From assembly GCA_021442155.1 (NCBI GenBank), contig CM038222.1, forward strand, positions 17,639,908 through 17,703,907: a DNA stretch of 64,000 nucleotides, given 5' to 3'. A program made the position numbers and the translations under genes. Source of the stretch: Cymbidium sinense. Its lineage: Eukaryota > Streptophyta > Magnoliopsida > Asparagales > Orchidaceae. Shown here in pieces: positions 49,516-60,668 of this stretch (positions are counted from its first letter, which is position 1; each line of letters starts with the position of its first letter). The notes beneath the pieces were generated by a model. It was not told the origin of the DNA and did not search any database. It saw nothing but the letters and a program-made list of their open reading frames with translations.

Positions 49516-51250
49516 AAGAAAACCCACAAATGGGAGAATTTTATTGCCATAAAGAATGGAGTACAAGGTCCTTAAGAGGGGATAATTCTCTTTACATTTA
49601 GCCTGGAGAGAAAAATCCCCTATCTAATACAAAAAAAGCAAGGAAACTAAATAAAAGCAATAAAAGACCAAAAAACAAATAAGAAATAGCACAGAAACAG
49701 GACGATCAACCAAAGCCCACTACTAGAGTCAAAAGTCTTTTGAGAGTTGCACAATCCACATCAGATCAAAACCTAGAGAACATGTAAAGAATCTTACAAA
49801 CAACTAGAAATGTAAGCACTAGAAAATCAAGCTTTAGCACATAATAAAGAGCAATATAAGAGAAAAATTTCTAATGAGGCTCAGGCTCAGTCACTCCATC
49901 TTCAGGGGCAACCACAAATGTCAGCATCAGACTTCAAAAGAAGGGTTACAGTCACATATCTTTCATTAAAAGAAAATGAGAAATCATCCCAACCATTATA
50001 GCCCACTTACCTCGATGAAGGCAATCCTCCAAAAAGTGAAAGTCAACAATTCTTTAGTACCTACAGCCTAAGCAATAGAAAAAGCTGGCCCACAAAACAC
50101 CTTGCTGACTAAAGGCCACTAAGCCTCAAAGGAAGTCACATCAACAAAACCACCATAGTAGAAATGAAAGAGCAGCTGTCGAGATATCACCTAGAAAATA
50201 AAGCCATCATGGATAGGAACCAAACCCACTAGAGTCACCCAGCAATAGCCCGACCAAAATAGTAACCTACATAGCACCAAGAAACCACCAATTCAAACCA
50301 TATTAGAGGTCAAGGCCAACACTACGATAGCACCATCCAACCCAGATAGAGGGTAAGAAATAAAAGGCAATTAATACCTCCATCAAAATAGAAAGACAAC
50401 CACAAGAAAATAGCAGCACTTAGCCACCATAAGGCCAAAACTAGAATAAAGAAAAGCCACTAAAAAGCCAACCGTACCAGCTAACAACAGATCAAAAAGA
50501 AAACCAAACCAACAAACCAACCATCATACCATCCATCCAATTAACAAAGCTATGAGCCAACTCGATAAGGAAATAGCCGGTCAAAAGGGAAGCAATCAAC
50601 AGAAAGAACAAACATAGTGACAACCAATGGGAAGCCACCCAAAATAACTAAGAAACAAATGGTAATCACCCAATCAGATAAAAAGCCACAGCCTGGATGG
50701 ACCACCCAACCAAAAATAGCAAACCAGATTGCCAAGAAAAATAGACCAAGGCCCCATCCAGACACAAACAAAGAGGCCCAGCAAAAACTCAAAAGTAAAA
50801 AGATCGACAATAGCCATGAAATAATAGCCACCCAAGATAGCCATGTGGAGGGTAGTAGTAAACATGAGAACCGGCCAAAAAATGGCGTGAAAACCTCCTA
50901 TGTAAGAAACAACCAAGCCAAAATTAGGCAAAACATGGACCAATTAAATGGGAAAAGCCAAAACCACATGGCATAACCCAAAAAGAGGCCACCACAAGAT
51001 CAAGGCAGCACATGAAGAAACTATTGACATTTAGATCCCTAAATAAAATAGTCAGCCAAAGAGAACACCTCTCCAACAAAGGAAGCTGAACTGCCAGCCA
51101 CCACCTCAAAGAGATCTCCTAAGTATTACAGCACAAGCCAGATAATAGAGTGAAACAACTAGAAAAATGTAGCAAAATGAAAATGCATATAGAGAAAATC
51201 ATAGAGAACCTAAAATACATAGAGTAAAATTAATTTATGAGATAAGGTAA
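49516..51250 (-). other. LINE-1 3' untranslated region, strongly T/G-rich on the sense strand
   Basis: The + strand is almost all A and C with some G, so the sense strand is T/G-rich. Open frames here on the minus strand (for example 50550-50831 and 50674-50943) look hydrophobic only because T/G-rich DNA has few stop codons and encodes Phe, Leu, Val, Trp and Gly. I see no motif. The last 60 bases match the end of LINE-2. Confidence 0.65.
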
Positions 51251-51299
51251 TACAATGTTATCCAGATTAACCAAGCTCTCAATTCTAGAATTATGATGA

Positions 51300-52400
51300 T
51301 CATAAAGTGAGATCATTTAATTTAGCACCTAGATTAGCCAGATAATCTGCGGGCATTTCCTTCATGCCAAATGTGAGAAATTTTAAAGCATACCAGAGAG
51401 GTGTTCTAGTATGATTAAGAAGGTAGTAAATGCATTCCCATCTTTATACAGCCATTAATTTATAGAATAAAATGCTTTTATCCAAACTTTCCTTGCTCAA
51501 TTCTCCAAATTATGAATGTCATAAAAGCCATTTCTTACTTTTAGAAATAGAGATTATCCAATAGAAATTTTAAAACTTAAAAAGTGATTTCTAGTATAAT
51601 TAGAAAAGATAAATGCTCACATTCTTTTAGAATTTATAGCGGAAAGCAAAATAGCATCATTTTATGTAGAATAATAAAAATTTTTAAACCAAATAAGGTA
51701 GCAGAAATTAAAACATTGATATGACCTTTCATAGATTTTTTGGAAATAGGCTTCAAAGTGATATAAAGAAAGAAAACCATGGAAATGGTTAGTATTAAAA
51801 GATCATCATACCAAAACCATAATTTGGAGGCATATACCATTGACAAAACATGATTAAAATTTTCAATATGAAATCAATTAACATTTGGAAGGCAAATGAA
51901 AACCTTTATCCCCAGTAAGGAATCAACAAGAATGAAGTTTTTAGAATTCTCCAAGTAAGGATAGAATAAGAGATAAAGATGATATTATTCCAAAGTTTAA
52001 TAAATACATTAGATGAAATATGAGCATCTCTAATATAATTCCAAGCATCTTTAAGAATAAAATCACCATTATAATTAGATAGCTTAAAAAAATTTGATCA
52101 TGCTTGTTGGAAAGGATAGGAATATATTAGTAATTTATAAAGAGAGATATGAATAAATTGCTAAGTTTACTATCATTCCACTATTATTAAGCCAAAAGAG
52201 TTAACTTTAGTAGCAGTATAGAATGGGTAGATAAAAAAATCAATAGAACAACCACCAATTTGCCTTGGAAAGAAGATCCCAATTTATACCCCAAGATATC
52301 AAGATTGCCTCCCATTTAATGGAAAAGCCTTTTCCAAATGAGTCACCCACTTTATAAGTACAGATTAGAGGGTGCTAACCCTAAGATTTAGATAAAATTA
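51300..52400 (-). pseudogene. LINE-1 ORF2 C-terminal region
   Basis: Follows the RT domain on the minus strand. Stops and shifts are frequent; one open piece is 51634-51846. By position this should be the region after RT that in many plant L1 elements holds a zinc-knuckle-like domain or RNase H. I could not identify either. Confidence 0.5.
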
Positions 52401-53640
52401 GCTAGAGTATCTTTTTTAAAATTCCAGAGTTTATGTGAGAAAAGTAATAGCTTCAAATGGGTTTTGCAAACACCTTCACCTGAGGACCACAACATTTATG
52501 CCAAGAAGTCCAATGCATCATTTTAACCAATTATTAGAGCCCCAAAAATTTATTAAGGAGATGATCAATTCTATTTAAGATAGAATTAGTAGGGATAATG
52601 GTTTGAATAAGATATAAAGGCATCAAATTAAGAGTACTCTTAAGCAAAGTAAGACTGCCACCAAAAGAAAGTAAGTGAAATTCCCACACCAAAATTTTAT
52701 TAGAAAATTTTGGATAAGCTCATCAAAAGATGAGATCCTTTTTACCTTTAAAAGAGAGAGCAGGATATTAATAGGGAGTTGTTGGTGTTTAAAGTTAGTG
52801 ATTCTCAAGATATGATTGATTTTGTTATTAGAAATTTTAGAGGAGGTAATAAAGTAGCTCTTTCTTTCATTAATAGAAAGACCACTTTCTCTACCAAAAT
52901 TATTTAAAAATTTCTTAAGTCTTTTGATATGATGAAAGGAAGCATTAGAAAAGATAATGAAATCATCAACAAAGCTAAGATGAGAAATAGGGATACCACC
53001 AAGAGTTCTAAAGTACATGCTAGGATTGTTATTGAATAAATCATTTAAACTCTTAGAAAGGTTTTCCACAGCAATAATAAACAAAGAAGGGGACAAATGA
53101 TCTCCTTGTCTCAAACCATGAGAAGGAAAAAAAGCTAAAGCTTCACCATTAAGAAGAATGAAAAACTAGGCATTATTAATATAATTTTTAATAAGGTTAA
53201 TGAAATTATTAGAGAAACCAAATAAATGTAGATTATTTAAAAGGAAATCCCTAGAGATATTATCAAAGGCTTTAGAAATATCTAATTTAAAAAGGATGTT
53301 ATCACCTCTAGTTGAACATCCAAATCATGAATAAGCTCTTGAGCAAGAAGAATGTTATCGATATAGATCTCCTCTAAAACCAATTTGGTTGAGAGATAAT
53401 TTTTGAAGTAAGGACTTAGTCTATTAGCAAGAATTTTAGAAATCAATTTATTAAAGAAAGTGCAAAAATAATAGGTCAGAATCAGATTATCTTTTTAGGT
53501 ATGAGAACAATGGAAGTGCTTGAAAATATTTAGGAGAGGATTACCAAAAAGAAATCAACAATAGCATCAAGTCATTCTTAATAATAGACAAATAATTTTG
53601 AAAAAAATGAGCAGTATAACCCTCTGGACCAGCAACAAAA
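52400..53640 (-). pseudogene. LINE-1 ORF2: reverse transcriptase domain
   Basis: On the minus strand, in order: KILANRLSPYFKNYLS and IYIDNILLAQELIHDLD (53450-53320), FKLDISKAFDNISRDFLL with the first catalytic Asp (about 53300-53240), LNGEALAFFPSHGLRQGDHL and PSLFIIAVENLSKSLN (53160-53050), and HLSFVDDFIIFSNASF (about 52990) with the paired Asp (FVDD, usually F/YADD). NNFGRESGLSINERKS follows, then FGGSLTLLKSTLNLMPLYL (about 52650-52590) in another frame. A 163-codon open stretch covers 52623-53114. This is the L1-clade enzyme for target-primed reverse transcription. It is broken by at least two frameshifts and a stop at Trp before FFILLNG. Confidence 0.92.
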
Positions 53641-53999
53641 TCAATGTTCATGCTATTGAGAACTTTACCAATCCCATCTTTAGTAGGAAACCTAGTAAGT
53701 CAATGATTATCATTATTGGTAATAGAGGGATCAAATGAATTAGAAATAGCATCATAAGAGTGGCTTTTAATAAGCATATTTCTAAAGTGGTTAATAATAG
53801 AATCTTTAATAACATTAATATCAGTGACCCAATATTCATTATCACTTTTAATTTTTGGATAGAATTTAAAGCTGTTCTTTTATTAAATAAAGCATGAAAT
53901 TACCTAGTATTCTTGTCCCCATCAGTAATATGTTTACTAACAACTTTTTGCTGCCAATAGGTCTCTTCCAAATTCAGATAATTAACAAGATTATCTTTT

Positions 54000-54960
54000 G
54001 CTTCATTCAATTCCTTAAGCTTAGAAGAATCAGTCAAACAACATTTTCAAGATCACAAACCAAAAGTTCCATGTTTTTATATTAGCAAAATATTTTAAAA
54101 TAATGTTTGTTCCACCAAAAGATTTTGTTTGAGCCTTTTAAGCTTAAAACATAATCTATGCATACCCTAATCAATTATCGAGGTGTAAAGGGGAAATCCA
54201 ATTAATGGCCATGACTTTAAGAAAATCCAGATGCTGAATCCACATATTTTGAAATCTAAAAGAGGGTGAGGTGTTTAATCTTTTAGAGTTATCTTTAAGA
54301 AACCAAAAGAGCGGCATGATCAGAGAAAATTCTACTCAAATGGTCAACAGAGGTAAGAGGCCACTGATTAATCTAATGATAGTAAAAAAGAATTCTATCA
54401 AGATGTTGCTAGAGCTTAGAGTTTTTCCAAGTATAATTATAGCCTTTAAAACCAATGTTAATAAGATTGCAAATAAGAATCATATTTGAAAATTCTTCCA
54501 TAGAATGAATATTAGGAGCAACCACCCTTCTTTTAGATATAGAATAGTGAAATCACCCCCAATCAACCAGAGTTTGTTAACAGAAAGAGCAGAACTTTTG
54601 AAATTCTCCTAAAGAACATTCTGACCAGCTCTATTGCAAGAAGAAAAAACAAAAGAGCAGACCACACAAGAATCACCAAAGGAAATTTGAGCATTGAGAA
54701 CTTGTTGAAGATCATATAAAATTAAAACATTTAAGAGGCTATTCCAAAAGATCTAAATTTTATTACTGATGTTAGAGAAAAAATTACTGAAACTAACCAT
54801 TCTAGCAACATGATTGATTTTATCAAGATGTATAAGAGGTTCAATAATAATATGTAAGGAGATATTATTAATTTTACAGAGATTTCTAATGATTATGAGC
54901 AGGTACCAATCTCTAACATTCCAAATAAGAGAATTAAACATAAAAAAATTGTAAAATAAA
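54000..54960 (-). pseudogene. LINE-1 ORF2: apurinic-type endonuclease domain
   Basis: Begins with FNSLIWNVRD (about 54940), matching the SWNVRG start of L1 endonucleases. It continues RNLCKINNISLHIIIEPLIHL, ARMVSFSNFFSNISNKI, KISFGDSCVVCSFVF (about 54690-54640), and LWLIGGDFTIL (about 54580-54550), the GDFN metal-site segment with Thr in place of Asn. Such enzymes nick at T-rich/A junctions such as TTTT/AA, which bears on insertion into TTTAGGG repeats. Stops and shifts are present. Confidence 0.82.
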
Positions 54961-55149
54961 TTAAATGATAATAATAAAGAGAGAGAGAGAGAGAAAGAAT
55001 AAAATCCTCTCCTAAGCCAAAATTGAAACAACACATTATTTATGTGAAGAGGATCTCTAGTAGATCCGGCAAGATTAGGAGGTTGCATCTTAGAGTTCTT
55101 AGTTTTCTTTTAAAGAAGTTTGAAATTTTCTATTTTTATCCAAAGTGTC

Positions 55150-56560
55150 ACCATCGAAAAGATTGATTAGAATATTATTAAATAATGATGAAGAACATCT
55201 CTAATCACAACTTCCCTCTTCCAAATTAGCATTTTGTTGAAAAGTGGGATTAGAATGAAGATCAATCTTGGAATTAGGGAAGGAGAAATTATACCATTCA
55301 AAGCACAATTACCAATGTCAAAATATTTTGCTAGAATTTCAGCCACATTCAAGTTATCATTTAAAACCTCATTCTCATTAATTAATGCCAGAAGCGAATA
55401 GACTCATTAGAGAATGAATCATCATTTTTTCAGCCTCTTTGAATATGGAATTAGCCATAATAGGCATATTCTCATGTAAAGAAAGGTTGTTGGACAAATC
55501 ATCTTTTCAACATTATTAGTACCTTTATCATGGTTTGGAATGAGAAAAAAACAATAATTTTAGGAACATCAAGATTCCAAAGAATCCAACCTAATATCAA
55601 CATTTAAGTTATTTTAGGCACAAAAATAGCTTTATTAACTTTATCGTAGCTAATTTAGAGTTAGGATCATTCAAAATTTTCTTTTAAGATGCGTGAAGAA
55701 TAAAACACTCTAAATTATCATGACCATGTATCAAAAAATTGGAAAATTTTAAATTGACCTTTTGTAAATAACCAAACTTTTAGATCTAAATCCTTAGGAT
55801 GTTTTTTAGATATGTCAAGTTCAACCAATATATGAGCAATAGAGGGACGGGATGTCACAACAATCGCGTGATCAATTTGGAGTGATCGATTGAAAAGGGC
55901 CCTGACAGCAAATAAAACCTGTTGGGTAACATAGTGGATTCTCATATTTGGAAGAGCTAATCACACATGAATAGTAGGCGATTCCTCCTTTATATAAAAA
56001 AGGGCAGATCACTTCAACAAATGCATTTGACAATTAAAGACAAAATAGGATCGACGTGAGAAAACCCTTGAATAATCTAATCATTCATAAGTTGAATCAG
56101 AATATGTCTTGGATCGATCAAGCTAATAGAGAAAGCACCTAAAAGTTTAAGGTTATGGAAAAAAGATCAGATCTTATCCAAATTTGGTTGGCACAAAGAA
56201 AATTTTTCAAGAAAAGTTAATTTGAAAGGTTTTGCAGGCTTTTTGACATCAAGATCTGAACACATGATCACAGGCATATCTCAAAAAGAAGTCAAAATAA
56301 GATTCATCGAGTCAAAAGAGGTATAGCTCTTAACAAAAAGTGCATCGTTAGAGGATTTAATAGTAAGAATGACATTAGGTTTAGGGATCCCCACAAAATC
56401 AGACGCCCTAGCCAGATCATCCAAAATGGGAGAAATAAGCCATAGTTCGAGGTCACCATAACCATAATTAGAAGAGACACATCACCGAGATTGAAAAACT
56501 CTAGAAATAGTTGAGAATGATGAAGGATCCACCAAAATGTAAGAAGGGGGACATTGATGA
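55150..56560 (-). pseudogene. LINE-1 ORF1-like region
   Basis: On the minus strand: FLEKFSLCQPNLDKI and FFHNLKLLGAFSISLIDPRHILIQL (56210-56090) match the start of plant LINE ORF1 (DUF4283-type nucleic-acid-binding fold). LFNRSLQIDHAIVVTSRPS followed by IAHILVELDISKKHPKD (open at 55718-55945) matches the IGKPLQVDHATATLSRPS-type region that follows. ORF1 binds element RNA in the transposition particle. A zinc knuckle is not visible. Several frames are needed to read it, so it is a pseudogene. Confidence 0.8.
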
Positions 56561-56898
56561 AGGGGAAAATGAAATCACTAAAACAAGAGTGATTTAGGGT
56601 TTAGTTTATTTTATTTAGTTTATTTTTTTTTATTTTTTTTTTAGTTTAGTTTATTTATTTAGGTTTATTTAAGTTTATTTTAAGTTTATTTAGTTTTTTA
56701 TTTAGGTTTATTTAGTTTAGTTTAGTTTATTTAGGTTTAGGTTTAGGGTTTAGTTTAGGTTTAGCTTTAGGTTTAGGTTTAGGGTTTAGGGTTGTAGGTT
56801 TAGGGTTTAGGGTTTAGGGTTTTCGATTTAGGGTTTACAGTTTAGTGTTTTAGGGTTTAAGGTTTAGGGTTTATAGTTTAGGGTTTAGTGTTTTGGGC

Positions 56899-57366
56899 TT
56901 TTTAATAAAGAATTCAAATTCATCTTTTGATTTGATTTCGACCAAGTAATGCACCAAGTTTTCTAAGACACAAGCAACAATATAGATAAAAAATGAGCAC
57001 ACATAGAGCAAATCAAAAACCCTAGATAACTAGAACCATCCCTACACCAAAGATACAATTCCATTAGAAGTAGATTAGATCAACCATTCCTTAGTTTCTC
57101 CAGTTCTCATCAGAACTACCTCAGGCTCTCGAGTAGCGGATCCACCATCATATCCTCGATCTCACCCTCCACCACCACCACGACTGTAACTTCTTCACTC
57201 TTCCTACTTCCATAACCACCAGTGCTATGATCACCACCTTCATATCCACCATCACCTCCAGATCCCCAACCACCACTACGATAACCATCGCCTTAGCCTT
57301 CGCCTCCATAGCCACATTTAGACTTAGCCTCGTTGATGGTGATGTTCACTCAGGTTCAACCATTCT
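56899..57366 (-). pseudogene. GRP retro-fragment R2
   Basis: From 57366 on the minus strand: a damaged NGxNL segment, then NITINEAKSK with the Glu codon intact, a Gly-rich tail (GDGYRSGGWGSGGDGGYEGGD) with one early stop, and a frameshift near 57195 that removes the end. The 3' UTR ends at TTTTT on + (56899-56903). It keeps the Glu that is TAG in L2, L4 and R3, so it branches outside that group. Confidence 0.8.
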
Positions 57367-57399
57367 GGTTTAGGTTTAGATTTAGGTTTGGGTTTTAAT

Positions 57400-57790
57400 T
57401 TATTTAGTTACTTTAGTTTAGGTAGGGTTTGGATGGGTGGGTTAGGGTTGGTGGTTTAGGTTTGGTATGTTAAGTTTATGGTTTAGGACATGATTTAGGG
57501 TGGGTGTAGGTTTAGGGTGGTTTATAGTGGTTTAGGGTGGGTAGGTTGTGGTTGTGTAGGTGGGTAGGCCTGGGTCAGTTGTGGAGTGGTTGAGTGGTGG
57601 TAGCCCAGGGTCCTAGTGGCTCAGGGAGATTTAGGGTTTAGGGTCAGGCCAGGTCAGCTGTCAGGCCAAGGAGTCAGGATTTGGTGGGTCAGGCCAGAGT
57701 CAGGATTTAGTGTTTAGAGCCAGGGTCAGCCCAGAGTTTAGGGTTTAGGGCCTAGAGAGTTTAGGGCCTAGGGCCTAGAGTGTATTTTTT
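57400..57790. repeat. GC-rich variant patch with GGGTGGGT and AGGCCAG words
   Basis: Derived from TTTAGGG but dominated by GTGGTTTAGGGTGGG, GGTCAGGCCAG and GGGCCTAGAG words. Short G-runs repeat along the + strand and could in principle form G-quadruplexes. No gene. Confidence 0.6.
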
Positions 57791-58589
57791 TAGTGTTAGG
57801 GTCAAAGTTTAGGGTTTAGTGTTTTTTTAAAAAAATAAAATTTAGTAAACCGAAAGGTTTAGTTTTATTTATTTATTTTATTTTTATTTTTATTTTATAT
57901 TTAGGTTAATTTATTTTATTTAGTTTATTTATTTAGGATTATTTATTAGTTTAGGTTTTTTTTATCTAGTTTATTATTGGTTTTAGGTTTTTTAGTTTAG
58001 TTTTATTTTTTATTTTTTTAGTTTAAATTTATGTTTTATTATTAGGTTTAGGTTTATTTTATTTTATTATAGGTTATTTTAGGTTTTATTTTAGTTTAGG
58101 CTTAGGTTTATTTTTAGCTTATTTTATTTTATTTAGTTTTGGTTTAAGTTTAGGTTTATTTTATTAGGTTTAGGATAGGTTTTATTTATTTTATTTTTTT
58201 ATTTTAGTTTAGGTTTATTTATTTATTTTGTTTATTTTATTTTTATTTTAGTTTGGTTTTTATTTTATAGTGTTATTTTTATTTTAGGTTTGTTTTAATG
58301 TTTAGTTTTATTTATTTTCAATTTATTTTATTTTAGGTTTATTTGTTTTTATTTTAGGTTTAGTTTTATTTTATTGAGGTTTTATTTTAGGTTTATTTTT
58401 TATTTTTAGTTTAGTTTAGGTTTTTTATTTATTTATTTTATTTTAGTTTTAACTATTTTATTTATTTAGGTTTTAGCTTTAGCTTTAGTTTTTTTAGGTT
58501 TATTTTATTTTTATTTAGGTTTTGTAGGTTTAGGGTTTAGGGTTTAGAGTTTAGGGATTAGGGTTTTAGGTTTAATTTTAGATTTAGGG

Positions 58590-58865
58590 TTTGTGGATTT
58601 GGATTTTTAGCCTTGGATGTTGGGTTTAGGGCCCAGTGGCTCACCATCCTGGTCAGGTGGGATAGTGTTTGGGCTCAGGATGGGTGGCCCAGGGCCCAGG
58701 GTTTAGGCCCAGGGTTTAGGTAGGGGGTGGGTGGGGATGGTGGGAAGGATCAGTGGCCTGGGAAGGGTTTAGAGGGTTTTAGTGGGTTAGGCCCAGGGCC
58801 TGAGTGTGGAGTAGGGCCCAGGATTTAGGGTTTAGGGTAGTGGGTGGTTTAGGGTGTGAGTTTTA
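58590..58865. repeat. GC-rich variant patch with GGGCCCAGGGTTTAGG words
   Basis: GGCCCAGGGCCCAGG and GGTAGGGGGTGGGTGGGG stretches (58685-58740) lie inside the heptamer array. Many runs of three or more G on the + strand. No gene. Confidence 0.6.
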
Positions 58866-59926
58866 AAAAAACAAAATTTAGCAAACCCAGGTAGTCATTT
58901 AGTTTATTTTTTTTTACATATATTTAATTTATTTATTTTATTTAGTTTAGTTTATTTATTTTAGGATTATTTATTTATTTAGGTTTTATCTTAGTTTATT
59001 TTAGGTTTAAATTTAGTCCATTTTTTTTAGTTTAGTTTTATTTTTATTTTATTTTTTAGGTTTAGGTTTTATGTTTATTATAGTTTAGTTTAAGTTTTAT
59101 TTTATTTTTTAGGTTTAGGTTATAGGTTGTTATAGGTTTTATTTTTTTTAGTTTAGGCTTAGTTTATTTTTTTTACTTATTTTATTTTATTTAGTTTAGG
59201 TTTAAGTTTAGTTTAGGTTTAGGTTTTATTTATTTTAATTTTGTTTATTTTAGTTTAGGTTTATTTATTTTATTTTGTTTATTTTATTTTATTTTAGGTT
59301 TGGTTTTTCGTAGTTTAGGGTTTATGTGAAATTTTTTTTATTTACTTTTAGGTTTATTTTTAAGGATTATGTTTTTATTTAGTTTTCAATTTATTTTATA
59401 TTAGGTTTATTTTTTTATTTTAAGTGTAGTTTTTATTTTATTTAGGCTTTTTAATTTTTATTTATTTTTTAGTTTAGTTTAGGTATTTATTTTATTTTAT
59501 TTTAGTTTTATTTTTATATTTATTTTATTTTAGCTAGTTTTATTTAGGTTTAGGTTTTAGCCTAGGTTTATTATTTTTTTTTTTTAGGTTTAGGTTTTAG
59601 GGTTTATGGTTTAGGGTTTTATGATTTAGGTCAGGTTTAGGGTTAATGTTTAGGGTTTAGGGTTTTTTTAGGGATGGGTTTAACTTTAGGTTTAGTTTAG
59701 TTTAGTTTAGGTTTAGGTTTATGGTTTTTTTATAACAAAGTTTAGGGTTTAGGGATTAGTTTTGGTTTAGGGTCCAGGGTTTAAGGTTTAGGGCTTTAGA
59801 TTTAGGGTTTAGGTTTTAGGGTTGTATGTTTAGGGTTTAGGGATTTTAGAGTTTAGGATTTAGGTTTTTGGTTTTAGGGTTAAGGTTCAGGATTTAGTTT
59901 AGGGTTTCGAGTTTTTGGTATTTGAC

Positions 59927-60412
59927 TTTTTAATAGAGAACAAATTCAGATTCAATATTTCTTCTTTTTGATTTCATCAACAAAGTAACACACCAAGTTT
60001 TCTGAGACAAAAACAATGGCATAGATAAAAAATGAGCACGCATAGAGAAAATAAAAAACACTAGATAACTAGAACCGTCTTTACTATAAAGACATAGTTC
60101 CATAAGTAGTAGATAAGATCAGTCATTCTTTAGTTTCTCCAGCTCCCATTAGAACCAACCCAGCCTCTCGAGTAGCAGTATCCACCATCATATCCTCGTT
60201 CTCTCCCTCCGCCACCACCATGGCAGTAACCTCCATCACTCCTCTCACCTCCATAACCACCACTACTCTGACCACCACCTCCATATCTACCAGCACCTCC
60301 AGATCCCCCACCACCACTGCGATAACCAATGCCTCCGCCTTCAAATCCACCACTAGATCTAGATTGAGCCTACTTGACAGTGATGTTCCTGCCATCAAGG
60401 TTATGCCATTCT
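59927..60412 (-). pseudogene. GRP retro-fragment R3, the best preserved copy
   Basis: In the GRP frame from 60402 (after a one-base loss just upstream): NLDGRNITVK, one stop (TAG at 60372-60370), AQSRSSGG, then an uninterrupted Gly/Ser/Tyr-rich tail of about 75 residues ending GSNGSWRN with TAA at 60132-60130. The single internal stop is at the same codon as in L2 and L4 of the other array. 3' UTR 60129-59932, A-tract on the sense strand (TTTTT on + at 59927-59931). It lacks the RRM start, promoter and initiation codon, so it remains a fragment. Confidence 0.88.
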
Positions 60413-60668
60413 TAGGGTTTAGGATTAGGTTTAAGTTTATTAGGTTTTAGTGTTTAGGTTTATTTTTTAATTCATTTAGTTACTTTAGGTTTAGTTTTAA
60501 GGTTTAAGGTTTAGGGTTTAGGGTTTATGGTTTTAAGTTTTATGCTTTTAGGTTTATGGGTTTTGGGTTTAGAGTTTAGGTTTAGTTTAGTTTTTTATGG
60601 TTTTAGGATGTAGGGTTAGTTTAGGGTTTAGGGTTTAGGGTTTAGAGTTTAGGTTTTAGGACTTAGGG

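Larger units (their letters stand above)
49516..56591 (-). mobile_element. LINE-1: near full-length L1-type retrotransposon inserted in the telomere-like array
   Basis: About 7.1 kb. TTTAGGG repeats flank it on both sides: on the left ending in TTTTT at 49511-49515, on the right resuming at 56592. On the minus strand it carries an ORF1-like region (56560-55150), an endonuclease (54960-54000), a reverse transcriptase (53640-52400) and a T/G-rich 3' region of about 1.7 kb (51250-49516). Its 3' end (on + GGGAGAATTTTATTGCCATA near 49533) is closely shared with LINE-2. Sense is on the C-rich telomeric strand. Target duplications cannot be judged because the target is itself repetitive. All frames are broken. 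Confidence 0.9.
56592..60668 (-). repeat. Right telomere-like array, second segment
   Basis: Degenerate TTTAGGG between the two LINEs. Holds GRP copies R2 and R3, landmark motifs near 57840 and 58880, AT-rich stretches at 56592-56740, 57850-58520 and 58890-59590, and GC-rich patches at 57400-57790 and 58590-58865. After the LINEs are subtracted, the landmarks near 47725, 57840 and 62810 are about 3.04 and 3.10 kb apart, a higher-order unit shorter than on the left and with one GRP copy per unit. Confidence 0.92.

Noticed and set aside
50617..50976. 119-codon Lys/Asn/Gln-rich frame on the + strand inside LINE-1
   Set aside because: It lies antisense in the A/C-rich strand of the LINE 3' region and has no motif; a compositional artefact.
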